From an uncultured Lachnospiraceae bacterium (GTDB lineage: Bacteria; Bacillota; Clostridia; Lachnospirales; Lachnospiraceae), in the NCBI GenBank assembly GCA_947631505.1, contig CANRLR010000012.1, positions 1-64,000 of the forward strand: DNA of 64,000 bases, in the 5' to 3' direction. Positions within the stretch are counted from its first letter, which is position 1; the number at the start of each line of letters is the position of its first letter. Shown here piece after piece: positions 19,878-30,897 of the stretch. The notes under the pieces are model-generated. The model made no database searches. It worked only from the letters and a program-made list of their open reading frames with translations, and was not told the DNA's origin. Both the position numbers and the translations under genes were made by a program.

Positions 19878-20255
19878 ATGGATTTAATTTGGAAGGACAG
19901 AAAGAGAACTTTATTTGGATTGCCATGGTCTTTTACGAAATATGAGTTAGAGAGCGAGCGGTTATTTGTAAAAACCGGATTCTTTACCCAAAAGGAAGAT
20001 GAGGTAAGATTATATCGTATTATGGATATTGGCTTGACGAGGACTTTGGGACAGCGTATTTTTGGCGTGGGAACGATTCATTGTTCTTCTGCGGATAAAA
20101 CAATGGGGGATTTTGATATCAAAAGCGTGAAAAATCCAGCAGAAGTCAAAGAAAAATTGTCCCAGCTGGTAGAGGAACAACGAGAGAAGAAACGTGTTAC
20201 CAACCGGGAGTATATGTTTGACAGTGATGATATGGATAATGACGAGCAGCTGTAG
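19878..20255 (+). CDS. Bacterial PH-domain-like protein
   Basis: RTLFGLPWSFTKYELESERLFVKTGFFTQKEDEVRLYRIMDIGLTRTLGQRIFGVGTI; RBS aaggagg. Confidence 0.75.
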   Translation: MDLIWKDRKRTLFGLPWSFTKYELESERLFVKTGFFTQKEDEVRLYRIMDIGLTRTLGQRIFGVGTIHCSSADKTMGDFDIKSVKNPAEVKEKLSQLVEEQREKKRVTNREYMFDSDDMDNDEQL

Positions 20256-20305
20256 GATTTTAAATTGTGCGGTTTCGCGTAAACACAATCGAAATGGGGA
20301 TGAAA

Positions 20306-21400
20306 ATGAAAAAATTATTAGTAATTACAATGGTGTTTGCTTTGGGGATAACAATGGCAGGTACATTACCTGTGGTGGAGGCAGCAGCAAGAGTGACAAT
20401 AGCTTCTATGGATTATTCCTATTCAGGAACATCGGATGCAGAAATGCAGAATGGAGCGGTAACGACGGATTTGAATAAGAGCAAATACGGAAGCAAAAAG
20501 AAGGGGTATGCGTTCACAAAGGGGAATGCCCGGATTTATGCTTCGGTTGACGGGAAAAGCCTTCGGAAGCTGGAGTGGTCAGCAGAGAATAAGGCAGTGG
20601 CAAAGGTTTATTCCATGAATGGCACAAAAGAGGCAAGTCCGGTTATGACGGCCGGTAATAAAGATATCTCGAATAAATGGACAAAAGGTACGAAGCCGTA
20701 TTTTGAGATTCAATTATCCACAAAGGGATATAAAAATGTTTACTTTTCTGCCTATGTGGCGGCAACGAAAAAGGGACCAAGAGATTATGCCCTTTCTTAT
20801 GCGGTAGGAAATAGTACATCGTTTAAGGCACTATCCGGTCAGTCGGCAAAAATTTCCCTATCTGATAATAAGAAATTTACGAAAATCAGTGGTATTTTAC
20901 CATCGGCAGCAGATAATCAGACCTTGGTGAAAGTCAGGGTAGAGATTACATCTATGAGAACGGTTTCCACAAAGGATGCCGGTGTGTACTTATATACAAA
21001 TCCTGCCAAAGGAGAGGCTGCGATAAACCATATTACAATAACAGGAGATAAAGTGAGCGGTTCGTCAACAGGAAGTACCGCCAAGAACAGTTCTTCCAAC
21101 AAGAAAGTATCTGCTTCATCATCAAAGAAAAAGCTGACAAAACTTAAACTGAATAAGAAAAAACTGACCTTGAAAAAAGGGAAAACATATAAGCTGAAAG
21201 TGACCTATAAGCCAAATAAAAAGAGCATTGTAAAAGCAGCGAAGAAAAAGATAAAATGGATAAGTTCAAATAAGAAGGTTGCCACAGTTTCAAAATCCGG
21301 GAAAATAAAAGCCAAAAGGGCAGGAAAGGCAACCATTACGGTTCAATATTCTAAAAAGATAAAATCGACATGTAAAGTAACCGTTCGAAAAGCCTCATGA
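20306..21400 (+). CDS. Secreted protein with C-terminal Lys-rich Ig-like (BIG2-like) domain
   Basis: Signal peptide MKKLLVITMVFALGITMAGTLPVVEA; KGKTYKLKVTYKP...ISSNKKVATVSKSGKIKAKRAGKATITV. Start could be 20294, 20300 or 20306. Confidence 0.75.
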   Translation: MKKLLVITMVFALGITMAGTLPVVEAAARVTIASMDYSYSGTSDAEMQNGAVTTDLNKSKYGSKKKGYAFTKGNARIYASVDGKSLRKLEWSAENKAVAKVYSMNGTKEASPVMTAGNKDISNKWTKGTKPYFEIQLSTKGYKNVYFSAYVAATKKGPRDYALSYAVGNSTSFKALSGQSAKISLSDNKKFTKISGILPSAADNQTLVKVRVEITSMRTVSTKDAGVYLYTNPAKGEAAINHITITGDKVSGSSTGSTAKNSSSNKKVSASSSKKKLTKLKLNKKKLTLKKGKTYKLKVTYKPNKKSIVKAAKKKIKWISSNKKVATVSKSGKIKAKRAGKATITVQYSKKIKSTCKVTVRKAS

Positions 21401-21437
21401 GGATCCTGTCCGGCACAATAGAACTATTTGCTAAGGG

Positions 21438-21467
21438 AAAGAAGTGGCGTAAATACGCCACTTCTTT
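21438..21467. terminator. Bidirectional terminator
   Basis: aaagaagtggcgta-aa-tacgccacttcttt. Confidence 0.85.
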
Positions 21468-21494
21468 AATCTTATAGGAAAGACCGACGCTTTT

Positions 21495-22955
21495 CTAATG
21501 ATAAAGCCCGGAAACCGTCGGATATAGTTTTTTAAAGTATTCATACTTCTTTTCGTATTTTGCCACCAGATCCGGCTCAGGAGATTCTGTTTTTACAATC
21601 TTAACAATCTGTTCTGTAGCAGCCTGAACGGATGGATATTCTCCACAGGCGACGGCGGCCAATATAGCACCGCCCAGACCCGGTCCCTCTTCGCTTTCAA
21701 TTATCGTTACAGGAAGGTTAAGAACATTTGCAAGGATTTTCCGCCATAAAGGACTTTTGGCGCCACCGCCACAGATTTTTGTTTCGGTAAGGGAAATCCC
21801 GATTTTTTTTGCAATTTCATAGCAGTCCCGCATGGCAAAAGCGACACCTTCCAATACGGCCTGTGTCATATCGGAACGGGTGGTGTCCATGGTCATTCCG
21901 ATAAACATTGCCCGGGCATTTGGATTATTGTGCGGGGAGCGTTCTCCCATAAGATAGGGCAGGAAAAATACGTTGTTCTCACCTAAATTTTTTATCGACT
22001 CCTGTTCTCCGGCAAAATCATTCGTACCGATAATTTCTTCCATCCACCATTTATTACAGGATGCAGCACTGAGGATACAGCCCATCAGATGATATCCGCC
22101 GTCTGCATGGGCAAAGGAATGAAGAGCATTGTTCTCATCTACCCGGAAGGTGTCACTGGAAATGAAAATGGTACCGGAAGTACCAAGAGAAATGTTGCAG
22201 CCGCCATTTCCGACTGTACCTGTTCCGATTGCAGCGGCAGCATTGTCACCGGCACCGGCAGCAACTTTACAGTTTGTTGTAAGCCCTAACTGTGCGGCAG
22301 CAGTTTCTGTCAGACTGCCCGTAATTTCATAGCTTTCGTAAAGAGCAGGCAGTTGATTCTCTTTTATATGGCAGATTTCCATCATTTCTTTGCTCCAGCA
22401 TTTGTTTTTTACATCCAGCAATAGCATACCGGAAGCGTCCGAATAGTCACAGCTGTGAACACCTGTCATACGATAGGCGATATAATCCTTCGGAAGCATG
22501 ATTTTACAAATACGGGAGAAATTTTCAGGTTCATTTTTCTGCAGCCAAAGAATTTTCGGTGCGGTGAAACCGGCAAAGGCAATATTTGCCGTGTAGTCCG
22601 AAAGTTTGTCTGTCCCGATTACGGTATTGAGATATTCCGTTTCTTTTGCCGTTCTGCCGTCATTCCACAAAATGGCAGGGCGGATGACCGTATCATTTTC
22701 GTCCAGTATAACAAGCCCATGCATCTGACCGCCAAAACTGATACCACAGATTTCTTCTTTCTTGTAGTTTTTTGTCAGCTCCCGAATACCGGCAGTTACT
22801 GCCTGCCACCAATCCAAAGGATTCTGTTCTGACCAGCCGGACCGGGGAAAGGAAAGCGGATATTCCTTGGAAACAATGTTACATATTTCACCGTTTTCTT
22901 TCATGAGTAAAAGTTTGACGGCAGAAGTGCCTAAATCTGTACCAATGTAATACAT
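21495..22955 (-). CDS. xylB: Xylulokinase-type FGGY kinase
   Basis: MYYIGTDLGTSAVKLLLMKENGEI, GISFGGQMHGLVILDENDTVIRPAILWNDGRT, GGGAKSPLWRKILANVLNLPV. Confidence 0.92.
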   Translation of the reverse strand: MYYIGTDLGTSAVKLLLMKENGEICNIVSKEYPLSFPRSGWSEQNPLDWWQAVTAGIRELTKNYKKEEICGISFGGQMHGLVILDENDTVIRPAILWNDGRTAKETEYLNTVIGTDKLSDYTANIAFAGFTAPKILWLQKNEPENFSRICKIMLPKDYIAYRMTGVHSCDYSDASGMLLLDVKNKCWSKEMMEICHIKENQLPALYESYEITGSLTETAAAQLGLTTNCKVAAGAGDNAAAAIGTGTVGNGGCNISLGTSGTIFISSDTFRVDENNALHSFAHADGGYHLMGCILSAASCNKWWMEEIIGTNDFAGEQESIKNLGENNVFFLPYLMGERSPHNNPNARAMFIGMTMDTTRSDMTQAVLEGVAFAMRDCYEIAKKIGISLTETKICGGGAKSPLWRKILANVLNLPVTIIESEEGPGLGGAILAAVACGEYPSVQAATEQIVKIVKTESPEPDLVAKYEKKYEYFKKLYPTVSGLYH

Positions 22956-23024
22956 TTTTGTTACCTCCCATCTGAAGTGTCTGCAGAGCAAACGGTTCAT
23001 TATTGAAGAATTTTACGGGTAAAA

Positions 23025-23050
23025 GAAAGCGGCTCGTACGAGCCGCTTTC
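23025..23050. terminator. Palindromic hairpin terminator between isomerase and kinase genes
   Basis: gaaagcggctcgtacgagccgctttc. Confidence 0.75.
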
Positions 23051-23068
23051 GTATGTGCTGTGTATGCA

Positions 23069-24559
23069 TTATTTAAATGGGTTCTCAGTCTTGTAAAGAA
23101 CACCTGCTGGCTTATTGTAGCCAATTTCTTCAACTGGAACACCGATGTACTTAAATACTTCGTACAATGCTTTTCCGTGATGTCCAAATGCTACTGCACC
23201 GTGATGAGGATAGTTGCCCTCGATCAATACATGACGGTAGAAGCGTCCCATTTCATTAATGGCAAATACACCAATTGAACCAAATGAACGTGTTGCAACA
23301 GGAAGAACTTCACCGTTTGCGATATAAGCACGAATCTTAGCATCTGCTGTACTCTGGAGACGGAAGAATGTGATATCACCAGGGATGATATCTCCCTCAA
23401 GAGTTCCGTTTGTTACTTCGATTGGAAGGCTTCTTGCCATAATCTTCTGATATTTCATCTCACAGAAGGACAATTTGCTGGATGCTGTATTTCCACAGTG
23501 GAATCCCATGAATACGTCCGTAGGGCCATAGTTAAATTTGCCTTTAATATCCTCTTCGTAAATATCAGCCGGAACGGAGTTGTTAATATCGAGAAGGGTT
23601 ACAGCATCTTGGCTGACAACGGTTCCGATAAACTCGCTCAAACATCCGTAAATATCAACTTCACAGGATACCGGAATACCTTTTGCTGTCAAACGGCTGT
23701 TGACATAACATGGTACAAATCCAAACTGTGTCTGGAATGCCGGCCAGCATTTTCCGGCAATGGCAACATATTTTCGGTATCCTTTGTGGTCTTCGATCCA
23801 GTCCAGAAGAGTAAGCTCGTACTGAGCAAGTTTCTCAAGAATTTCCGGTTTTTTGTTGGCAGTTCCAAGTTCTTTCTGCATATCCGCAACAACTTCTGGA
23901 ATTCTCTCATCGCCGGCGTGATTATTGTATGCTTCAAATAAGTCAAGCTCAGAGTTCTCTTCAATTTCAACACCGATGTTGTAAAGCTGTTTGATCGGAG
24001 CGTTACAAGCAAGGAAGTTTAATGGACGTGGTCCAAAGCTGATGATCTTTAAGTTATTCAATGCAACGATAGCACGAGCGATTGGAACAAACTCATGAAT
24101 CATATCCGCACATTCATCTGCTGTTCCTACCGGATATTCTGGAATGTAAGCCTTTACATTTCTTAATTTCAAGTTGTAGGAAGCATTCAACATACCGCAG
24201 TATGCATCCCCGCGGTTATCGATCAGACCACCGTCTTTGGATGTTTCCTCAGCTGCTGCACAGTACATAACAGGACCGTCAAAATGTTTTGCAAGCAGTG
24301 TCTCGGAAATTTCCGGTCCGAAGTTTCCAAGATAAACTACGAGAGAATCACAGCCTGCTTTTTTCACATCTTCAAGAGCCTGCATCATATGAATTTCGCT
24401 TTCTACGATACAAACAGGACATTCATAGATATCGTCAGCTCCGTATTTCTTTGTGTAAGCCTCAACAAGGGCTTTTCTTCTGTTTACAGAAAGTGATTCT
24501 GGGAAACAGTCGCGGCTTACTGCCACGATACCAATTTTAGTTTTTGGCATATTGTTCAT
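23069..24559 (-). CDS. L-fucose/L-arabinose isomerase family protein
   Basis: MPKTKIGIVAVSRDCFPESLSVNRRKALVEAY; SFGPRPLNFLACNAP; DINNSVPADIYEEDIKGKFNYGPTDVFMGFHCGNT; HHGAVAFGHHG. Confidence 0.85.
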   Translation of the reverse strand: MNNMPKTKIGIVAVSRDCFPESLSVNRRKALVEAYTKKYGADDIYECPVCIVESEIHMMQALEDVKKAGCDSLVVYLGNFGPEISETLLAKHFDGPVMYCAAAEETSKDGGLIDNRGDAYCGMLNASYNLKLRNVKAYIPEYPVGTADECADMIHEFVPIARAIVALNNLKIISFGPRPLNFLACNAPIKQLYNIGVEIEENSELDLFEAYNNHAGDERIPEVVADMQKELGTANKKPEILEKLAQYELTLLDWIEDHKGYRKYVAIAGKCWPAFQTQFGFVPCYVNSRLTAKGIPVSCEVDIYGCLSEFIGTVVSQDAVTLLDINNSVPADIYEEDIKGKFNYGPTDVFMGFHCGNTASSKLSFCEMKYQKIMARSLPIEVTNGTLEGDIIPGDITFFRLQSTADAKIRAYIANGEVLPVATRSFGSIGVFAINEMGRFYRHVLIEGNYPHHGAVAFGHHGKALYEVFKYIGVPVEEIGYNKPAGVLYKTENPFK

Positions 24560-24667
24560 TTTTGTAAACCATCCTTTCGTTTTATAGTCATTTTTAATAA
24601 CAAAATCAGTACCTTTATTCTAATATAAATATAGGGAAAATGCAACTGTATTTAATGGGAAATCACA

Positions 24668-27600
24668 TTATTTATCGGTTATTTCGGAATGGTAGACCTG
24701 CAAGGACTTGATTTCGCCCTGACCATGCTCCTTCACATAATGGATTCCCTCGGCAGATGCTTTTGCCGCAGCTACTGTCGTGAGGTAAGGGACCTTTGCC
24801 TTGACGGCAGCTTTACGAAGATAACTGTCATCATGGACACTGTCTTTGCCGACCGGAGAGTTGATTATCAATTGAATATCTCCGTTTGTAATCATATCTG
24901 AAATATTCGGTCTGCCCTCGTAAATTTTGTTGACACGTTTTGCCGGAATATTATTTGCCTGTAATAAATCGTAGTTTCCGCTGGTGGCAACAATTTTAAA
25001 TCCGTCTTTAACAAGATTTCTGGCAACCTCTACAACTTCGTTTTTATCCTTGTTGTTTACCGATATCAGAACAGTACCTTCCAGTGGAAGTTTGGACTGG
25101 ATTCCCTCCTGAGCTTTGTAGAAGGCTTCTCCATAAGAAGAAGAAAGTCCGAGTACCTCTCCGGTAGAGCGCATTTCCGGTCCCAGTACAGGATCCACTT
25201 CCTGGAACATGTTGAATGGGAATGCGGCTTCCTTTACACCGTAGTTCGGAATATTCTGTTCTTTTAAGTCTGTAATCGGTGATGGTCTGCCGGTAAGTTC
25301 AGAAGTAATAATCTCTGTAGCAAGCGGTACCATACGGATATTACAGACCTTGGAAACAAGTGGTACAGTACGGGATGCCCTAGGATTTGCTTCTAATACA
25401 TATACCTTGCCATTCTCAATGGCATACTGCATATTCATCAATCCCTTAACATGCATTTCTTCTGCAATCTTTTTGGTGTATTCTTTAATGGTTTCTACAT
25501 TTTCCTTGCTGATATGGACAGAAGGGATGATGCAGGCAGAGTCACCAGAGTGGACACCAGCAAGCTCAATGTGTTCCATAACAGCCGGAACGAAAGCGTT
25601 TGTTCCATCACTGATGGCATCTGCTTCACATTCTAACGCGTGATTCAGAAAACGGTCAATCAGGATTGGACGGTCTGGTGTCACACCAACAGCTGCTTTC
25701 ATGTATTCTGTCATACTCTCATCATCATAAACTACTTCCATTCCACGCCCGCCCAGTACATAGGAAGGACGGACCATGACCGGATAACCGATTCTGCCGG
25801 CAATATCAATGGCCTCCTCTACGGTAGTTGCCATTCCGGATTCCGGCATCGGAATCTCTAATTTATCCATCATTTCCCGGAATAAATCGCGGTCCTCTGC
25901 CAAATCAATAACAGATGGGGCAGTGCCAAGGATTTTTACACCATTTTTTTCAAGTTCTGCTGCCAAATTGAGCGGTGTCTGACCACCGAACTGGGCAATT
26001 ACGCCAAGTGGTTTTTCTTTGTTATAAATACTTAGAACATCTTCTAATGTCAGTGGCTCAAAGTAGAGCTTATCGGAAGTATCATAGTCGGTTGAAACAG
26101 TTTCGGGATTACAGTTTACAATAATTGTTTCAAAACCTAATTTCTTTAAGGCGATGGCAGCATGTACACAGCAGTAATCGAATTCGATACCTTGTCCGAT
26201 CCGGTTCGGACCGCCGCCGAGAATCATAATTTTAGGTTTATCGGTGCTGATTGGATTTTTATCCGGTGCATTGTAGGTCGAATAATAATAAGAACTGTTT
26301 TCCGTTCCGCTTACATGAACACCCTCCCAAGCCTCTTCAATGCCTAAAGCTAGGCGGCGGTTCCGGATATCTTCTTCTGGAATTTCTAAGAGCTGGCTCA
26401 GATATTTGTCAGAGAAACCATCCTTCTTTGCCGCGATTAAGGCATCGTCAGCAGGAAGGCTTCCCTTGCAGGCAAGAAGTGCTTCCTCTTCTTCTACCAA
26501 TTCTTTCATCTGCTCGATAAAATATGCTTTTACTTTTGTGATCTCAAAAATTTCCTCTACCGTTGCACCTTTGCGAAGTGCTTCATACATAATAAAGTGA
26601 CGTTCGCTGGATGGAGTAATCAGCTTTTGCAATAACTCTTCTTTCGTGAGAGTGTCAAAGTTTTTGGCATGACCAAGGCCATAGCGTCCGGTTTCCAAGC
26701 TGCGGATGGCTTTTTGGAAAGCTTCTTTATAGGTTTTACCAATACTCATGACTTCACCTACCGCACGCATCTGTGTACCGAGTTTATCTTCCACACCTTT
26801 GAACTTTTCAAATGCCCAGCGGGCAAATTTAATGACTACATAGTCACCGTCTGGTACATATTTATCCAGTGTTCCATATTTGCCGCAGGGGATATCCTTT
26901 AAGGTAAGTCCGGTTGCCAGCATGGCAGATACAAGGGCAATCGGGAATCCGGTTGCCTTGGATGCCAGTGCAGAGGAACGGGAAGTACGAGGATTGATCT
27001 CAATTACAATGATACGGTCTGTAACCGGATCATGGGCAAACTGTACATTGGTACCACCGATCACCTGTACGGATTCTACGATTTTGTATGCTTGTTCCTG
27101 TAATCTTTTCTGACATTCTTCTGAAATGGTAAGCATAGGGGCAGAACAGAAGGAATCTCCGGTATGAACACCAAGAGGATCGATATTTTCAATAAAACAA
27201 ACAGTAATAATATTGTTGTCGGCATCGCGGACAACTTCCAGCTCCAGCTCTTCCCAGCCGAGAATGGATTCTTCCACCAGAACCTGTCCCACCAGACTTG
27301 CCTGAAGGCCTCGGGCACAAACGGTTTTTAATTCTTCCTTATTATATACAAGACCGCCGCCGGCACCACCCATTGTATAAGCTGGGCGGAGAACAACCGG
27401 ATATCCTAACTTGTCAGCGATGGCAAGTGCTTCATCTACACTGTAGGCAACTTCACTCCGGGCCATCTCAATACCGAGCTTGTCCATGGTCTTCTTAAAT
27501 TCGATTCGGTCTTCACCACGCTCAATGGCATCCACCTGAACACCGATTACTTTTACGTTATATTTGTCAAGAATTCCGGCTTTATTTAATTCAGCACAGA

Positions 27601-27892
27601 GATTTAATCCAGACTGTCCACCAAGATTTGGCAGCAGAGCGTCGGGACGCTCTTTGGCAATGATCTGCTCCAGACGATTTACGTTCAATGGCTCAATGTA
27701 AGTCACATCTGCTGTTTCCGGATCCGTCATAATCGTAGCAGGATTGGAATTCACAAGGACAATTTCATATCCGAGCTTACGCAGTGCTTTACAAGCCTGT
27801 GTACCCGAGTAATCAAATTCACATGCCTGTCCAATAATAATCGGACCGGAACCAATGATTAGTACCTTATGAATGTCTGTTCTTTTTGGCAT
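24668..27892 (-). CDS. carB: Carbamoyl-phosphate synthase large subunit
   Basis: MPKRTDIHKVLIIGSGPIIIGQACEFDYSGTQACKALR; duplicated ATP-grasp halves; start refined to 27892. Confidence 0.97.
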   Translation of the reverse strand: MPKRTDIHKVLIIGSGPIIIGQACEFDYSGTQACKALRKLGYEIVLVNSNPATIMTDPETADVTYIEPLNVNRLEQIIAKERPDALLPNLGGQSGLNLCAELNKAGILDKYNVKVIGVQVDAIERGEDRIEFKKTMDKLGIEMARSEVAYSVDEALAIADKLGYPVVLRPAYTMGGAGGGLVYNKEELKTVCARGLQASLVGQVLVEESILGWEELELEVVRDADNNIITVCFIENIDPLGVHTGDSFCSAPMLTISEECQKRLQEQAYKIVESVQVIGGTNVQFAHDPVTDRIIVIEINPRTSRSSALASKATGFPIALVSAMLATGLTLKDIPCGKYGTLDKYVPDGDYVVIKFARWAFEKFKGVEDKLGTQMRAVGEVMSIGKTYKEAFQKAIRSLETGRYGLGHAKNFDTLTKEELLQKLITPSSERHFIMYEALRKGATVEEIFEITKVKAYFIEQMKELVEEEEALLACKGSLPADDALIAAKKDGFSDKYLSQLLEIPEEDIRNRRLALGIEEAWEGVHVSGTENSSYYYSTYNAPDKNPISTDKPKIMILGGGPNRIGQGIEFDYCCVHAAIALKKLGFETIIVNCNPETVSTDYDTSDKLYFEPLTLEDVLSIYNKEKPLGVIAQFGGQTPLNLAAELEKNGVKILGTAPSVIDLAEDRDLFREMMDKLEIPMPESGMATTVEEAIDIAGRIGYPVMVRPSYVLGGRGMEVVYDDESMTEYMKAAVGVTPDRPILIDRFLNHALECEADAISDGTNAFVPAVMEHIELAGVHSGDSACIIPSVHISKENVETIKEYTKKIAEEMHVKGLMNMQYAIENGKVYVLEANPRASRTVPLVSKVCNIRMVPLATEIITSELTGRPSPITDLKEQNIPNYGVKEAAFPFNMFQEVDPVLGPEMRSTGEVLGLSSSYGEAFYKAQEGIQSKLPLEGTVLISVNNKDKNEVVEVARNLVKDGFKIVATSGNYDLLQANNIPAKRVNKIYEGRPNISDMITNGDIQLIINSPVGKDSVHDDSYLRKAAVKAKVPYLTTVAAAKASAEGIHYVKEHGQGEIKSLQVYHSEITDK

Positions 27893-28053
27893 AAAAAATA
27901 CCCTCCTTTGTTCTCTATTTAGTATTTGGCTATGAGGATAGTCCAAATATATCCATCTTCCTATTATATAGGAAAATGGATAAAGTCACAAGAAAAATTT
28001 CATGTTTCCATCAAACTTCTTAAAACGGGAAACGGAAATGGCAGTTCATGCTG

Positions 28054-28683
28054 TTAGCGGCGTAATCTGCGGTAATAAAAAACAGCTAACTGGGTTCTGT
28101 CACGCAGTTCCAGTTTTTCCAGTATGGTACTCAGATAGTTTCTCACCGTTCCCTCGCTGAGAAAGAGGTCATGGGCAATTTCCTTGTTATTTCGTCCATT
28201 GGCAACCCTTTCAATAATGTCAAGTTCTTTTTGCGTCAGGTGATATTGCTTGAAAACATCTGGATTCGTGCTCTGACGCATAAGATTTGGTATTTTTTCG
28301 ATCACCGCATCTCCAAATACAGTCTGTCCATTATAAACAGCAAGCAGTGCGGGCAGGATACTGGTGAAATTCTGCTTTAGAATATATCCCTTTACGCCAA
28401 GATGAAGAGCTTTAATAATATACTCATCATCATTAAAAGTGGTGAGGAGAAGTATTTTGGCATCGGGATATTTTTCTAATATTTTTGCCCCGGCTTCCAG
28501 CCCGGACATTCCTTTCATTTGAATGTCCATAAGAAGAATGTCCGGTTGGATTGTGTCATATAGAGTGACTGCTTCAGCTCCGCAGCATCCCATACCGGCA
28601 ATCGTAACGTCTGGACTTGCCTCTAATATGGTTTTTAGAGAAAGAGAAACTAAGTTATCATCATCTACAATTACAATATTCAT
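28054..28683 (-). CDS. NarL/LuxR-family response regulator
   Basis: MNIVIVDDDNLVSLSLKTILE receiver; LTQKELDIIERVANGRNNKEIAHDLFLSEGTVRNYLSTILEKL HTH. Confidence 0.92.
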   Translation of the reverse strand: MNIVIVDDDNLVSLSLKTILEASPDVTIAGMGCCGAEAVTLYDTIQPDILLMDIQMKGMSGLEAGAKILEKYPDAKILLLTTFNDDEYIIKALHLGVKGYILKQNFTSILPALLAVYNGQTVFGDAVIEKIPNLMRQSTNPDVFKQYHLTQKELDIIERVANGRNNKEIAHDLFLSEGTVRNYLSTILEKLELRDRTQLAVFYYRRLRR

Positions 28684-29756
28684 TGTTTTGCTCCTTTCAT
28701 GACAGAAACGGAAATGCAAAACCCGCGTTTCGTTGAAAAGTGAATATTTCCCTCTAAGTTTTCAATTCGTTCCCGCATATTGGCTAATCCGATGCCCGTG
28801 TCCCGGATCGGGCCGATATTTGTGCCGTTATCCGCAATTATGAGCTGGTAAAAGGCCGGATGCTCTCTGACATGGATTTTGATTTTGGTGGCATTGCTGT
28901 GCTTACGGACATTGTTGAGGGCCTCTTTACTGATCGCACTGAAAGCATAGCGGATGTCCTTCCCGGGTTCCTCCCATAGTTCATAGACCAGTTCCTTTTC
29001 AAAACCCGTCATATAATTGAGAAGAGCGGTCAGAGTTTTTTTTAAATCCAAAGCATCTTCATGAAGGTCATGAACACTGCTGCGTACACTCGTCATGGCA
29101 CAATTTAAGGTGTCACTTAAATTCTGCAGGGGAGAATCTAAAAGCTGGTCTTTATTGATGACCTGTAATGCTCCTGTCTGCAGGATAGAGCTGGTGAGTA
29201 AGTGTCCTACATTGTCGTGGATCTCGCGGGCAATCCGGTTTCGTTCGGTGAGTGTGGCAACATGAAGCTCATAATCCTGCTGTGCTAAAAGGGCATTATG
29301 TTTTTCTTTTAAATATAGGGAGGCTTCCACGCTGTCATCCCGGTATTTATGGAACTGATTTTTCGTATTATGGATTTCTTTGTGATAGTATTGTAATAGA
29401 CATGCCGTCAGAATCACAATGATCATATAACCGGTCTGTTCCGGGGCAGTATGCCAAAAACAAATACAGGAAGTCCCTGCCAGCAAAATAAATACGGGGA
29501 GATTTTTCTTATGTGCAATATCAATGTTATAAAAGCAGAGTGGTAAGAAGTAAGTAAGATATGGAAACGGAATTGCTAAAATGGCATAAAGCAATGTTAA
29601 AATGCAGATATATTTTTGAGAGGGGAGACAGGAAATAAGACAGTTCAGGGAAAGAACGGCGAGACATACAGCAATACAGGAGAGGGAAAGAAAATTATGT
29701 AAAAAGGGAACAAGGCAGAGTAAATATAAAATCCCCCGGTTGATCAAGTCTTTCAT
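28680..29756 (-). CDS. DesK/NarL-type sensor histidine kinase
   Basis: Several TMs; TLTERNRIAREIHDNVGHLLTSSI HisKA_3-type H-box; KEALNNVRKHSNATKI. Confidence 0.92.
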   Translation of the reverse strand: MKDLINRGILYLLCLVPFLHNFLSLSCIAVCLAVLSLNCLISCLPSQKYICILTLLYAILAIPFPYLTYFLPLCFYNIDIAHKKNLPVFILLAGTSCICFWHTAPEQTGYMIIVILTACLLQYYHKEIHNTKNQFHKYRDDSVEASLYLKEKHNALLAQQDYELHVATLTERNRIAREIHDNVGHLLTSSILQTGALQVINKDQLLDSPLQNLSDTLNCAMTSVRSSVHDLHEDALDLKKTLTALLNYMTGFEKELVYELWEEPGKDIRYAFSAISKEALNNVRKHSNATKIKIHVREHPAFYQLIIADNGTNIGPIRDTGIGLANMRERIENLEGNIHFSTKRGFCISVSVMKGAKQ

Positions 29757-29947
29757 TGGGTAGCTCCTCCTTTTGGCGTAATAAGATGAAAGCATCTCTT
29801 ATTTACAAGTATACAAAAAAACAGAAAAACTTCAATATGACATTTGTCACATCAGAAAAGGACATTTTTCACTGGCAAAGAATCAGGAAAAGGACTAGAA
29901 TAAAAAACATCAAGGGCATCTTGCTGTGCCGGAAAGGGAGCATATAT

Positions 29948-30886
29948 ATGGAAACAGTAGTAAAGATTAGCAATTTAGTAAAACGATACAAAGAGCTTGT
30001 GGCACTGGAACATTTGAATCTGGAAATCAAAGAAGGGGAAATTTTCGGACTTTTGGGACCAAATGGAAGTGGTAAAACGACGACCATCAATTGTATTCTC
30101 TCTCTGTTGACTTATGATAAGGGGAAGATTGAGGTCTTTGGGAAGGAGATGAAGCCCTCTGCCTATGATTTAAAACAAAATATCGGTGTAGTGATGCAGA
30201 ATGTGGCGGTTATTGAAGAATTGACAGTGTATGAAAATATTGACTATTTCTGCGGGTTATATATTACGGATAAAAAAATAAGAGCGAAATACGTAGAGGA
30301 GGCAATTGCCTTTGTGGGATTAGAAGATTTTGTGAAATTTTATCCGAAAAAATTATCCGGCGGCTTGCTGCGAAGATTGAATATTGCCTGCGGAATTGCT
30401 CATAAGCCTAAGTTGATCTTTTTTGATGAGCCGACGGTAGCTGTTGATCCCCAGAGCCGCAATAAAATATTGGAGGGAATTGTAGAACTGAACCGTCAGG
30501 GCGCAACGATTATTTATACCAGTCATTATATGGAAGAGGTAGAACAGATCTGTACCCGTATTATGATTATGGATAAAGGGAGAACCATTGCACAGGGAAC
30601 CAAGGATGAATTAAAGCAAATGATAAAGAATACAGAGACCATAGTGCTGGAAATGGAGCAGCCGTCGAATGAACAGATGAATCAGTTAGAAACGTTACCG
30701 CATGCTTATGAAGTAAGGAATGAGGATGGGAAGGTAAGTATTCTCTTTAGCGGTGGGGAGAGGAACCTGCTGGATACACTTCATTTATTGCAGGATAATG
30801 ATATCTCTTACGGAAAAGTTTATACGGAATTACCAACCTTAAATACGGTCTTTTTAGAAATTACCGGAAAAGAATTAAGAGATTAG
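29948..30886 (+). CDS. ABC transporter ATP-binding protein
   Basis: GPNGSGKTTTINCILSLL Walker A; KLSGGLLRRLNIACGIAH signature; start refined to METVVKISNLVKRYKEL. Confidence 0.92.
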   Translation: METVVKISNLVKRYKELVALEHLNLEIKEGEIFGLLGPNGSGKTTTINCILSLLTYDKGKIEVFGKEMKPSAYDLKQNIGVVMQNVAVIEELTVYENIDYFCGLYITDKKIRAKYVEEAIAFVGLEDFVKFYPKKLSGGLLRRLNIACGIAHKPKLIFFDEPTVAVDPQSRNKILEGIVELNRQGATIIYTSHYMEEVEQICTRIMIMDKGRTIAQGTKDELKQMIKNTETIVLEMEQPSNEQMNQLETLPHAYEVRNEDGKVSILFSGGERNLLDTLHLLQDNDISYGKVYTELPTLNTVFLEITGKELRD

Positions 30887-30897
30887 GAGGAAGCGAT

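Noticed and set aside
24082-24540. Plus-strand ORFs within the fucose-isomerase-like gene
   Set aside because: Short antisense shadows of a strongly supported CDS.
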